DNA from: an uncultured Flavobacteriales bacterium
GTDB taxonomy: Bacteria > Bacteroidota > Bacteroidia > Flavobacteriales_D > Sanyastnellaceae
Direction of reading: 5' to 3'
DNA length: 39,538 nt
Assembly: GCA_943787435.1 (NCBI GenBank)
Contig: CALSMK010000016.1
Span: 1-39,538, forward strand
Position 1 is the stretch's first letter. Each line of letters begins with the position of its first letter. A program made the translations under genes and the position numbers. Positions 7,831-15,745 of this stretch are shown piece after piece. The notes under the pieces are model-generated. The model was not told the DNA's origin, ran no database searches, and saw nothing but the letters and a program-made list of their open reading frames with translations.

Positions 7831-8906
7831 AACAGCAATGCTCTGATTTTGAAAGACCTCAAATACCTTTTCGCCTACACCATCCCCTTGTCCGTGTACC
7901 TGTCCTTTGCTTCAGAGGGCATCTGGACGTACACCACGGTGTTCTACGCCTTTCTGGTCATCCCCATCCTCGACGTGATCACGGGCGAGAAGACAGACAA
8001 CCTCGAAGCCGACGACGCTTCTTACAAGAAGACCAAGTGGATTTTCGATGCGATGCTGTACCTGAATGTGCCCATCGTCTTCGGACTGTTGGCCTTCGGC
8101 ATTCGAACCGTTCAAATGGGCAGTTACGAGACCTATGAACTGATCGGACTCGCCCTGTCGGGTGGCATCCTGCTCGCCACAAACGGCATCAATGTCGCCC
8201 ACGAACTCGGACACCGGAAGCCATTGGCAGAGCGCCTGATGAGCAAACTGCTGTACATGCCCTGCCTGTACATGCACTTCTTTCATCGAACACAACTACG
8301 GGCATCACCTGCGGGTGGCCACACCCGAAGACGGCGCCACGGCGCGCTACAACCAGACCGTTTACGGATTCTGGTTCACCTCCGTTACCCGCCAGTATGC
8401 GAGCGCATGGCGGATCCAGCTCGATCTGCTCAAGCGGCAGGGCAAGTCCTTCTTCTCGGTCAAGAACGACATGCTCTGGTACCACCTCATCCAGCCGGCC
8501 TACCTGCTGGGCGTCTATGCGCTGTTCGGCATGTCGGGATTGCTCTTCGCTGCCACGGTTGGCGTCATTGCCTTCCTGTTCTCTGGAGTGCATCAACTAC
8601 ATCGAGCACTACGGGCTGCGCAGGTTCAAGACGGATTCCGGGCGCTATGAAATCGTGCGTCCGTTCCACTCCTGGAACTCCAATTTCAACATCGGGCGGA
8701 TCACCCTGTACGAGCTGACCCGTCACAGCGACCATCATTTTAAGTCCGCGAAAAAATACCAGGTGCTGGACAGCCACGAGGAGAGCCCCACCCTTCCCTT
8801 GGGATATCCGGCGTCCATTCTCCTCAGCTTCTTTCCTCCCCTGTGGTTCTGGGTCATGAACCCACGGATTCCCCATGAGATGAAGGCCCGACTCGCCCAT
8901 GACTGA
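7819..8906 (+). CDS. alkB: Alkane 1-monooxygenase (AlkB family), two frameshifts
   Basis: This is a membrane-bound di-iron hydroxylase that oxidises the terminal carbon of alkanes or related chains. All family histidine boxes are present but in three frames: HELGHR (8200-8217), EHNYGHH (8288-8308), NYIEHYGLRR (~8595-8624) and RHSDHH (8721-8738). The frame shifts +1 near 8280 (one extra T in CTTCTTTCATC) and again near 8583 (one extra T in GTTCTCTGG). Removing both gives a continuous protein of about 361 residues, a little shorter than well-studied AlkB. Membrane helices begin at LFAYTIPLSVYL. The true start is uncertain: GTG 7819 lies inside a palindrome and TTG 7849 is an alternative just before KDLKYL. 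The stop overlaps the TetR start by 8 bases. No rubredoxin gene is nearby. Confidence 0.88.
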
Positions 8907-9573
8907 TGCCTCTGCCGGCCTGCTGACGGCAGGCACCCTCGACCGGTTCTCGGCCAAGACACGCGACAAGTTGCTCGAGGCCAGCCTCGTGTTGTTCAAC
9001 GAGCGGGGGTTCGGAGCGGTGACCACCGCCTCCATCGCCGAGCACGCCGGTGTGTTGGAGGGCTCGCTGTGGTATCATTTCCGCACCAAGAAAGACATCC
9101 TCATCGCCCACATTGACCTGCTCCAGCAGGTCTTCGAGGGAAGCAACATCGATGCCGACTCCACCGACGAGGAGACCATCATCGCGGGGATCTTCGCCTC
9201 GTACGACGTCATCTGGGACTTCCGCTACATCCTGCGCGACGATTTCTCCGCTTTGCTTCAGGCCGACGAGCCTGCGTTGCACACCGCGCGGATGGTCAAC
9301 GACTTTCTGGACAACTGGACGGAGGGTCGAATCCAACATGCCCACCAACACGGCCTGCTCGAATTGGACCCACATGGAATGGAAAACCTCTCCGAAATCA
9401 TATTGGTCATCGGGCGATACTGGCTGGACTTCTCCAAGAAGAAGTACCCCGAGGCCGAAAACGCAGACTTGCGGAGGAAGGGACTGCGCCATGTCTTCAC
9501 AGTGCTGGGCCCCTACCTCACCCCAACGGCTGCGGCCTATATCCAAGCCCGGCTGAATTTGGTCCCCTCCTGA
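8899..9573 (+). CDS. TetR/AcrR family transcriptional regulator
   Basis: This 224-residue protein has an N-terminal TetR helix-turn-helix at ~residues 20-68 (KLLEASLVLFNERGFGAVTT, then SIAEHAG and GSLWYHFRTKKDIL) and a helical ligand-binding/dimer domain to the C-terminus. TetR proteins usually repress neighbouring genes and release DNA on binding a small ligand. Its ATG lies inside the end of alkB (overlap 8899-8906), implying translational coupling. The two palindromes before alkB are the likely operators, which would make the pair autoregulated. The ligand is probably an alkane, alcohol, aldehyde or acyl derivative; that is inference from context. The frame is intact. Confidence 0.88.
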   Translation: MTDASAGLLTAGTLDRFSAKTRDKLLEASLVLFNERGFGAVTTASIAEHAGVLEGSLWYHFRTKKDILIAHIDLLQQVFEGSNIDADSTDEETIIAGIFASYDVIWDFRYILRDDFSALLQADEPALHTARMVNDFLDNWTEGRIQHAHQHGLLELDPHGMENLSEIILVIGRYWLDFSKKKYPEAENADLRRKGLRHVFTVLGPYLTPTAAAYIQARLNLVPS

Positions 9574-9619
9574 TCGAACCGTCCGTGAATCGGGTGCGGT
9601 GTCGCTTCTTCAGGGCTCG

Positions 9620-10693
9620 TCAATCCCAGGGCCCACCGCGGGTGACGTTCACAAATGTCTCCCCTTCCAGTCGATACAGGCCTCCTGTGAAGCCGAACCA
9701 CAAGCGGCCCTGACGGTCCTCATAGATGGAATTGCAGCCGAAGCTGAAGTCGGGGCGCTCGGGTTGGGTTTGCGTGAAAGAAGTGAAGGTGCTGCCGTCG
9801 TAGCGGTACACACAATGCCGCGTGGCACAGATCCAGATGTGGCCATTCCGGTCCTCTGTGACGGAGTAGACCTCGTTTTCGGTCAAACCGGGGACGTCCG
9901 GAAAGGTGGTGACCGTTTGGCCATCCCACATGCACAAGGCACCGCGCTTTTCCCCAGAGGTCAGGTGCCAATGGAAGCAGCTGAGCCAGAGGTTGCCATG
10001 CCGATCCTCCATGTGCAAGGAGACGTTGTTCGTAGAGAGCCCGTCGGCTGTGGTCAGCTGATGGAAGTCCTTGCCATCCCATCGATAGGCGCCCTGATCA
10101 GACGTGGCGAACCAGAAATCGCCACTGCGCATCTGGCGCATATTCTTCGGTTCATAGCCGGTGGTGTTGGTCCGGGGCAAGCTCAGCTCAGGCAAGGGAA
10201 AGGCTTCGAAAACCCCGTTCACTTCGCGGTGGAATTGTCCCCCGGATTGCACCCAGAGCGCGCCGTCGCGGTCAAAGTAGGGTCGGACCGGGTTGGCAGG
10301 AAAACCGACAGGATGGTGGGCTTGCTCGAGCGACTCTCCATCCCATTTCATCAAGGCCGAACCTCCTCCCATGCTCTCTTCAGCCGATACCATCCACAGA
10401 TGCCCTTTCGGCCCGATGGTCAAGCCGGTCACCCGGTCACCGACCAGGCCATCCTCCGCATGGAAATACCGCAACTCCACCCCATTCCACATCATCGCCC
10501 CACTGCCTACCGACCCCATCCAAAGGTTGCCCTCAGCATCCTCGATGGGCCCCAGTGGATAGTCCGCGACCTGCCATCGGGCCGTGGAGTCTACCTGCAT
10601 GTGCGCCACTCGTCCAGCACCTGTCGTCGTCGGCTCAGTGGCCCTCTGGCAGCCGGCGACCAACAGCATGGACAGGATCAAGGTGTGGTTCAT
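9620..10693 (-). CDS. Two-component-regulator-type beta-propeller lipoprotein
   Basis: This 357-residue protein has an N-terminal lipoprotein signal (MNHTLILSMLLVAGC, Cys15). The rest consists of repeated propeller units with the pattern D..GN.W.G....G...W.G: EDAEGNLWMGSVGSG, GPKGHLWMVSAEES, DRDGALWVQSGG, RSGDFWFATSDQGAYRWDGK, DRHGNLWLSCF, DRNGHIWICATR and DRQGRLWFGFTGGLYRLEG. These match the Reg_prop repeats found in the sensor part of hybrid two-component regulators, but no kinase or DNA-binding domain follows. It is therefore a free periplasmic or outer-membrane-anchored propeller of unknown role. It is convergent with tetR (46-base gap). The frame is intact. Confidence 0.83.
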   Translation of the reverse strand: MNHTLILSMLLVAGCQRATEPTTTGAGRVAHMQVDSTARWQVADYPLGPIEDAEGNLWMGSVGSGAMMWNGVELRYFHAEDGLVGDRVTGLTIGPKGHLWMVSAEESMGGGSALMKWDGESLEQAHHPVGFPANPVRPYFDRDGALWVQSGGQFHREVNGVFEAFPLPELSLPRTNTTGYEPKNMRQMRSGDFWFATSDQGAYRWDGKDFHQLTTADGLSTNNVSLHMEDRHGNLWLSCFHWHLTSGEKRGALCMWDGQTVTTFPDVPGLTENEVYSVTEDRNGHIWICATRHCVYRYDGSTFTSFTQTQPERPDFSFGCNSIYEDRQGRLWFGFTGGLYRLEGETFVNVTRGGPWD

Positions 10694-10711
10694 GCGGTCA
10701 AGCTAGGCATG

Positions 10712-10742
10712 AAAAAACCCACACCGCGCGGGATGTGGGTTT
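10712..10742 (-). terminator. Terminator downstream of tRNA-Glu
   Basis: Arms 10715-10723 and 10734-10742 (AAACCCACA / TGTGGGTTT) form a 9-bp stem with a GC-rich loop. Read on the minus strand, the hairpin is followed by a run of T (complement of 10712-10717). It lies between the tRNA and the propeller gene. Confidence 0.8.
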
Positions 10743-10752
10743 GTCGTTTCTG

Positions 10753-10824
10753 TAGCCCGTAGGGGATTCGAACCCCTGCTACCAGGATGAAAACCTGGCG
10801 TCCTAACCCCTAGACGAACGGGCC
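10753..10824 (-). tRNA. tRNA-Glu (anticodon UUC)
   Basis: Read on the minus strand, the acceptor 5' strand GGCCCGT pairs with ACGGGCT (one G-U pair). The D-loop contains AGGGGTTAGGA, the anticodon stem CCAGG/CCTGG holds the loop TTTTCAT (anticodon TTC), and the T-arm is AGGGGTTCGAATCCCCT. It is 72 nt including the discriminator A; the next bases are CA rather than an encoded CCA. A Bacteroidetes-type promoter and a terminator flank it. Confidence 0.97.
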
Positions 10825-10834
10825 ATTGGGGGCG

Positions 10835-10864
10835 CAAAGATAGCGCGCGAAACGAATCCGGCAA
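10835..10864 (-). promoter_or_regulatory. Bacteroidetes sigma-70-type promoter of tRNA-Glu
   Basis: On the minus strand the -7 element TATCTTTG (10842-10835) fits TANNTTTG exactly, and a -33 TTG (10864-10862) lies upstream with a 19-bp spacer. The -7 box ends 10 bases before the tRNA 5' end. Confidence 0.72.
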
Positions 10865-10881
10865 GTGCCCCCGAAGATTCC

Positions 10882-11355
10882 TTATCCCAGGTAGGCGCGG
10901 TACATCCAAACCAACTTCTCTTGCTCGCGGATGTAGTCACTCATGAGGGCGTTTGTGCCCTCGTCACCAGCTTCTCCAGAAAGGTGAAGCAAGGCGCGTT
11001 CGCGAAGGAGGATCACGCTGAACGCCGCGACACAATGCTTGAGGGCTTCTGAGCCATCGGCCACGTCTTTGACCACGGGAACCTTGCTGGTGGCGAGGTA
11101 TTCTTCGTGGGTGTGCGTGGGGTGGCTGCCCAAGGTCAACACGCGCTCTGCCACCTCATCGATCTTGAGCTGGAGGTCGGTGTAGAGCTCTTCGAACTTG
11201 GCGTGGAGCTCAAAAAACTCCTTGCCCCGAATGTTCCAGTGGAACCCGCGGGCGTTCATGTAAAAGACCGTGAGGTCGGCCAGCAGGTCATTCAGACCGG
11301 AAGACAGCTGGGCCGCAGCCTCTGCATTCAATCCGATGGGCGTATTGGTGTCCAT
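10882..11355 (-). CDS. dps: Dps-family DNA-protection ferritin
   Basis: This 157-residue ferritin-like protein forms dodecamers that oxidise and store iron and shield DNA during starvation or peroxide stress. The four-helix bundle is evident. The signature segment FHWNIRGKEFFELHAKFEEL carries the inter-subunit ferroxidase histidine and acidic residues, followed by DEVAERVLTLG. The N-terminus (MDTNTPIGLNAEAAAQ) is short and not lysine-rich, so DNA binding through a basic tail is not obvious. It is downstream of proS on the same strand, with a 95-base gap that holds a spaced direct repeat (see 11404-11438). ATG 11355 is the first credible start. Confidence 0.93.
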   Translation of the reverse strand: MDTNTPIGLNAEAAAQLSSGLNDLLADLTVFYMNARGFHWNIRGKEFFELHAKFEELYTDLQLKIDEVAERVLTLGSHPTHTHEEYLATSKVPVVKDVADGSEALKHCVAAFSVILLRERALLHLSGEAGDEGTNALMSDYIREQEKLVWMYRAYLG

Positions 11356-11403
11356 ATAGAATCAACGTTGGATGGCGGGGATTGTTCTCGGGGGCGTCAG
11401 GAA

Positions 11404-11438
11404 TGAGCCAAGGATGTGCTGATGTTGAGCCAAGGATG
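11404..11438. repeat. Two 13-bp direct repeats upstream of dps
   Basis: TGAGCCAAGGATG occurs at 11404-11416 and 11426-11438, start to start 22 bp (two helical turns). The octamer GGCGTCAG also occurs twice, at 11393-11400 and 11447-11454, flanking them. The block fills the proS-dps gap and may be a regulator-binding array, or simply a short local duplication. Confidence 0.5.
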
Positions 11439-11450
11439 AGCCGGGAGGCG

Positions 11451-12920
11451 TCAGTAGGCCCGAGCAAACAACACACGGCGGGCGCTGGGCTCGCCGGTGC
11501 GGATGCAGGTTCCGGGTGTGGTGTCGCCTTGGAGTGGGATGCAGCGGATGGTCGCCTTGGTTTCCTTCTTGATGCGCTCTTCGGTTTCGGCTGTGCCGTC
11601 CCAATGCGCGCTCAAGAATCCGCCCTCTTCAAGGCCGGCGGTGAACTCCTCCCAAGTGTTGACCTCGCGGGTGCCCTTTTCCATGCGGTCGCGGGCGCGC
11701 TCGAGCAGGCCGTCTTGGATCTCGACCAGCAGGTTCTGCACATGGGCCACAATTTGATCGGCTGGAATGAAGGCCTTCTCTCCGGTGTCGCGGCGGGCGA
11801 CCTCTACCGTGCCGTTTTCCGCATCGCGTGGGCCGATGGCCAAACGCACAGGAACGCCCTTGAGCTCGTACTCGGCAAACTTCCAACCGGAACGCTTGGT
11901 GTCGTCGTCGTCGAGCTTCACGCGCAGGCCTGTGGCCTTCAGATCGTCACGCAACTTTTCGCAGGCGGTGTTGACCACCTCATTGGCCTCCCCTCCTTTT
12001 TGGATGGGCACGATGACGGCCTCGATGGGGGCCAACTTCGGCGGCACCACCAACCCCTTGTCGTCGCTGTGGGTCATGATGAGCGCGCCCATCAAACGGG
12101 TAGACACCCCCCAACTCGACGCCCAAACGAACTCCTTTCCGCCGTCTTTGGTGGCGTAGGTCACGTCAAAGGCCTTGGCAAAGTTCTGTCCCAAGAAGTG
12201 GCTCGTTCCGGCCTGCAAGGCCTTTCCGTCTTGCATCATGGCTTCGATGCAAAAGGTGTCGTCGGCGCCGGCAAAACGCTCGCTTTCGGACTTCACCCCG
12301 CGCACCACCGGCATGGCCATCCAGCCCTCGGCAAAGTCCGCATAGACGTGCAACATCTTTTCGGCTTCCTCCATGGCCTCGGCCTTGGTGGCGTGAGCGG
12401 TGTGGCCTTCCTGCCACAGGAATTCAGTGGTGCGGAGGAAGAGGCGTGTGCGCATCTCCCAGCGGACCACATTGGCCCATTGGTTCACCAATAGCGGAAG
12501 GTCGCGGTAGCTCTGAATCCAAGTCTTGTAGGTCTTCCAAATGATGGTCTCCGAGGTGGGGCGCACGATGAGTTCCTCTTCCAACTTGGCCTCCGGGTCC
12601 ACAATCACCCCTTCTCCGTCGGGGTCGTTCTTGAGGCGGTAGTGGGTCACCACCGCGCACTCCTTGGCAAACCCTTCGACGTGTGCCGCCTCCTTGCTGA
12701 GGTAGCTCTTCGGGATGAACAAGGGGAAGTACGCGTTCACGTGGCCGGTGTCCTTGAACTTGCCGTCCAGCACTTCTTTCATGCGCTCCCAAATGGCAAA
12801 ACCGTAGGGCTTGATGACCATGCACCCCTTCACATCGCTGTGCTGGGCGAGGTCGGCCTCCACTACGATCTCGTTGTACCACTTGGAGTAGTCCTTGTCG
12901 CGGGGGGTCAATTTGGCCAT
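11451..12920 (-). CDS. proS: Prolyl-tRNA synthetase (short, archaeal/eukaryote-type)
   Basis: This class II synthetase charges tRNA-Pro in the cytoplasm. At 489 residues it lacks the ~180-residue editing insertion of the long bacterial form. Seen in order: [20 protein letters not shown] near the N-terminus, RPTSETIIW, motif 2 [20 protein letters not shown], the [13 protein letters not shown] segment, [15 protein letters not shown] (motif 3 region), the anticodon-binding domain from ~residue 290 ([10 protein letters not shown]) and the C-terminal extension ending [13 protein letters not shown] 12920 ([13 protein letters not shown]) is chosen; the upstream frame to 12968 has no family resemblance. 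A TATTTTTG -7-like element lies at 12966-12973. The frame is intact. Confidence 0.96.
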   Translation of the reverse strand: MAKLTPRDKDYSKWYNEIVVEADLAQHSDVKGCMVIKPYGFAIWERMKEVLDGKFKDTGHVNAYFPLFIPKSYLSKEAAHVEGFAKECAVVTHYRLKNDPDGEGVIVDPEAKLEEELIVRPTSETIIWKTYKTWIQSYRDLPLLVNQWANVVRWEMRTRLFLRTTEFLWQEGHTAHATKAEAMEEAEKMLHVYADFAEGWMAMPVVRGVKSESERFAGADDTFCIEAMMQDGKALQAGTSHFLGQNFAKAFDVTYATKDGGKEFVWASSWGVSTRLMGALIMTHSDDKGLVVPPKLAPIEAVIVPIQKGGEANEVVNTACEKLRDDLKATGLRVKLDDDDTKRSGWKFAEYELKGVPVRLAIGPRDAENGTVEVARRDTGEKAFIPADQIVAHVQNLLVEIQDGLLERARDRMEKGTREVNTWEEFTAGLEEGGFLSAHWDGTAETEERIKKETKATIRCIPLQGDTTPGTCIRTGEPSARRVLFARAY

Positions 12921-12965
12921 GGTAAAACTTGGTACGGCGTTTGCAGTGTCGGTGACGATGAGCCG

Positions 12966-12973
12966 CAAAAATA
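12966..12973 (-). promoter_or_regulatory. Candidate -7 promoter element of proS
   Basis: The minus-strand sequence TATTTTTG matches TANNTTTG 46 bases before the proS ATG. No good -33 TTG is visible at the usual distance, so this is tentative. Confidence 0.4.
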
Positions 12974-13047
12974 CACCACCGCCAATGGGCAGGTCACGAC
13001 TTCAATCTGTTGCGGCTCTGCACTTTCAGTGTACATTCCCTTCGTTG

Positions 13048-14217
13048 ATGAATTTAAAGTCCTTCCTCCTGCTTCTGGCCCTGCCTTTGGGCCTCGCTTC
13101 ATGCACCACGTCCATGGACCTCATGGGTGAGCGGTTTGTGGAGTCTGATGAGTTTTATCTGTCCGGTGGAGAGTCCCATTCTGGGGATGAGCTTCTGGAA
13201 GCCGCTCGCCAAGAGCAACTCTTGAACCAGTATGCAGAGTATGCCGACGAGTTCGACGATGGATATTCCAGCGGATATTCAGGTTCTCCCCAAATGCAGA
13301 ACCGGTCCAACGGAAGGTTGTGGAATGGCATCACCAACGGATATGGCAGCCCTTTCAACTCAGGTTTCGGCAACTACGGTTCGGGCTATGGAGGATACGG
13401 AGGCTACAGCGCGTTCAACCCTCTGAACACCGGATATGGCAGCACATATGGCTACAACAACATGGCCTTCATGAATGGCTATGACGCATGGGGCAACCCC
13501 ATTGTGGGTGGCTTTAACAATCCTGGCTACGGCATGGGGTTTGGCAACGGCTACAGCAATGGTTGGGGCTATGACCCTTGGGGCGGAGGCTATTGGGGCA
13601 CACCCGGCTATGGATATGGCGGCGGAGGTGCCTATGGTTACCATCCGTATTTCGGATCCCTTGGGGCTTATGGCAACCCATACAATGGCGGTTTTTGCGG
13701 CAACATCAATGGGAGCAGTGGAGGTGGCGTCAGCGACTTCATTCCCCCAAGACCCCGACCCAACTTTGGCGACTTCTCTGGCTTCATCGGCAATACCGGT
13801 GGTGGAACAGGGGCTTCCGACAATGCGGGCTCAGGCGATGGCGCCTCTCCCAAGCCCAATGCCACCACAAAACCCGCATCGGACCGGGCTGGAGAAAGCA
13901 ATTCAAGGGCCAATCGCCGCTCAAGGTCAGGATCGCGAAACACCATTTCACTGCCTGCTGGAGATTCCAACCGCGGCGGCAACTATGGTCAACAGAGCCC
14001 CACAGAAGAGCCGGAAACCAGGCCTTCGACGCGTTCCAACCGGTCCAACCAGAATTCAAATCGGAATTCGGGCCGATCTGGAGGTGGGTTTGACACCCCT
14101 GCCCCGCGAAACAATGTTTCACCCAGCACGCCGCGAGGGGGAAGCAACACCCGATCGTCTTCACCGCGTCCCACATCTCCTCGACAGTCCTCTGGACGCT
14201 CAGGGAGAGGCGGCTGA
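13048..14217 (+). CDS. Gly/Tyr/Asn-rich low-complexity lipoprotein
   Basis: This 389-residue protein has a lipoprotein signal peptide (MNLKSFLLLLALPLGLASC, Cys19). Three parts follow: an acidic segment to ~80 (LLEAARQEQLLNQYAEYADE); a Gly/Tyr/Asn/Trp-rich segment ~85-230 built of loose GYG, NGYG and GWG units (FGNYGSGYGGYGGYSAFNP); and a Ser/Arg/Asn/Pro-rich, basic, probably disordered tail. I recognise no enzymatic domain. The composition resembles disordered or sticky surface proteins. ATG 13048 is chosen because the signal peptide starts there; the open frame upstream overlaps the opposite-strand proS. The gene is divergent from proS and 21 bases before the FadL-like gene. The frame is intact. 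Confidence 0.75.
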   Translation: MNLKSFLLLLALPLGLASCTTSMDLMGERFVESDEFYLSGGESHSGDELLEAARQEQLLNQYAEYADEFDDGYSSGYSGSPQMQNRSNGRLWNGITNGYGSPFNSGFGNYGSGYGGYGGYSAFNPLNTGYGSTYGYNNMAFMNGYDAWGNPIVGGFNNPGYGMGFGNGYSNGWGYDPWGGGYWGTPGYGYGGGGAYGYHPYFGSLGAYGNPYNGGFCGNINGSSGGGVSDFIPPRPRPNFGDFSGFIGNTGGGTGASDNAGSGDGASPKPNATTKPASDRAGESNSRANRRSRSGSRNTISLPAGDSNRGGNYGQQSPTEEPETRPSTRSNRSNQNSNRNSGRSGGGFDTPAPRNNVSPSTPRGGSNTRSSSPRPTSPRQSSGRSGRGG

Positions 14218-14238
14218 TTCAACTCCACCTTCATTCAG

Positions 14239-15744
14239 ATGCGTTCCTTCCTCTTCAGGTTGTCCTTTGCGTGCATCGCATTGGGGCTTCCCTTCCTTTC
14301 CGCTCAGGCCCAAGGCCTTTCTGATGTGATGCTCTACAGCCGCATGGACCCACTTGGGTCGGCGCGCTCTATGGGCCTTGGAGGAGCCATGACCGCCCTG
14401 GGCGCAGACTTGGGCTCGGTGTCCAGCAACCCTGCTGGTCTGGGCATGTACCGCTCCAGCGACATTGGCATCAGCATCGGAGTGGGTGCAGGTGGTGGCA
14501 ACATGAGGTATGGTGAAGAGCAAAATGTGACCGCTGCTCCTCATGTTATGGTGGGACAAGTGGGCGCCGCACTCACCTTGCCCATGAACCACCCCCAATT
14601 CCGCCGAGGCACCTTCGCCTTTAGCTACGCCCCTTTGAAGAATTTTCACCAGCGCGTGGAATGGGCCGGTGATCAAAATGGCGAAAGCCTGACGCAACAA
14701 CTTGCCCTCCAAGCCGATGGCACTTCCTTTGACAGCTTGTGGTACGCCCAGCCCTTCGATGCGGACTTGGCTTGGTACACCTACCTCATCGACACCGTTG
14801 GTGGCAGCGTGAATCAATACGACCCCGCTTTTGGCCCCTCCGACGATGTTCGACAAAGCCTGCGCCGCGACCGCTCCGGCCGCATGGGCGAAACCACCTT
14901 CGCCTTTGGAACCACTTACGCCGACGCCTTGCACATCGGCATGGCCATTGGCTTGTCATCAGTGGAAATGCAACGGACCGACGTCTACAGCGAGGAGAAA
15001 ACATCCGGGCCGTCTTCTTTGGACCGATTCACCTTCAACGACCAGCTGGAAGTCTCTGGGTCTGGTGGCTATTGGTCATTTGGTTTGATTCTTCAGCCCA
15101 AGTCCAGCCCCATTCGACTTGGATGGAGCTACCGAAGCGGAACCGTTTACACCCTCGACGACTTTTATCAAGTCGATGCCACCTCCGATTTTCAAGACGG
15201 GAATGGATACGAATGGAACAGCCCCAACAGCTACGTTCAGTATCAAGTCAGAACGCCCAGACAGCATCGGCTTGGCTTGAGCTGGACCATGGGCAAACGC
15301 GCGCTTCTGTCCTTGGACTACGGCTACCGTGACTACCGACAAGCCACCTTCGAGTCCAATGACTTTTTGGATTCCGATGTTCAGTCCATTCAAAATGGCA
15401 TCGACGACCAATTCGCCGCGGCGATTCAATACAATGGCGGACTAGAATTCCGAGTTCAGGACACTTGGAGAATACGAATGGGCGGAGGCAGAAAGTCGCC
15501 CGCAGCAAAACCGCAGCAAGTCTCAATGGGATCCACCATTGACGGCACCATCATCCCAGAGAGCGGTGAAACCATTCATTGGGCCTTGGGCGGTGAATTT
15601 CGCGATGAAACCTGGTATGCCGGAGCCACCTACCGCCACACTTCCACGCCGGACGTGCGGAGGCTGTATGCTTCGAGCCCAGACTTGGCCTGGGGCAGAA
15701 TGGGGTTGGGCATGCTGATGTTCACCATCGGCGCCCGCTACTGA
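14239..15744 (+). CDS. OmpP1/FadL-like outer-membrane beta-barrel protein
   Basis: This 501-residue protein has a signal peptide (~1-24, FLSAQAQG). Its N-terminal segment SARSMGLGGAMTALGADLGS followed by VSSNPAGLGMY is characteristic of FadL/TodX-like barrels (the NPA motif at the hatch domain). The rest alternates aromatic-hydrophobic beta-strands and ends in the aromatic residue Tyr (MLMFTIGARY), as expected for barrel assembly. FadL proteins let hydrophobic compounds cross the outer membrane, but the Bacteroidota relatives are largely uncharacterised. It follows the Gly/Tyr-rich lipoprotein, probably in one transcript. Its stop is one base from the stop of the convergent gene at 15746. The frame is intact. 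Confidence 0.85.
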   Translation: MRSFLFRLSFACIALGLPFLSAQAQGLSDVMLYSRMDPLGSARSMGLGGAMTALGADLGSVSSNPAGLGMYRSSDIGISIGVGAGGGNMRYGEEQNVTAAPHVMVGQVGAALTLPMNHPQFRRGTFAFSYAPLKNFHQRVEWAGDQNGESLTQQLALQADGTSFDSLWYAQPFDADLAWYTYLIDTVGGSVNQYDPAFGPSDDVRQSLRRDRSGRMGETTFAFGTTYADALHIGMAIGLSSVEMQRTDVYSEEKTSGPSSLDRFTFNDQLEVSGSGGYWSFGLILQPKSSPIRLGWSYRSGTVYTLDDFYQVDATSDFQDGNGYEWNSPNSYVQYQVRTPRQHRLGLSWTMGKRALLSLDYGYRDYRQATFESNDFLDSDVQSIQNGIDDQFAAAIQYNGGLEFRVQDTWRIRMGGGRKSPAAKPQQVSMGSTIDGTIIPESGETIHWALGGEFRDETWYAGATYRHTSTPDVRRLYASSPDLAWGRMGLGMLMFTIGARY

Positions 15745-15745
15745 A

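Noticed and set aside
8277..8595. Programmed ribosomal frameshifting in alkB
   Set aside because: There is no slippery heptamer with a downstream structure, two shifts in one small enzyme would be needed, and similar indels occur in many neighbouring genes.
9599..10762. 387-residue plus-strand open frame opposite the propeller lipoprotein
   Set aside because: It has no domain resemblance, while the minus strand encodes a lipoprotein with clear repeats and signal peptide. It is a shadow of a GC-rich gene and even runs through the tRNA.
11382..12494. 370-residue plus-strand open frame opposite proS
   Set aside because: proS is unambiguous on the other strand; the frame is a shadow.
13032..13039. 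TACATTCC as -7 promoter of the Gly/Tyr-rich lipoprotein
   Set aside because: It has a TTG 19 bp upstream but two mismatches to the consensus and would leave only a few bases of leader before ATG 13048.
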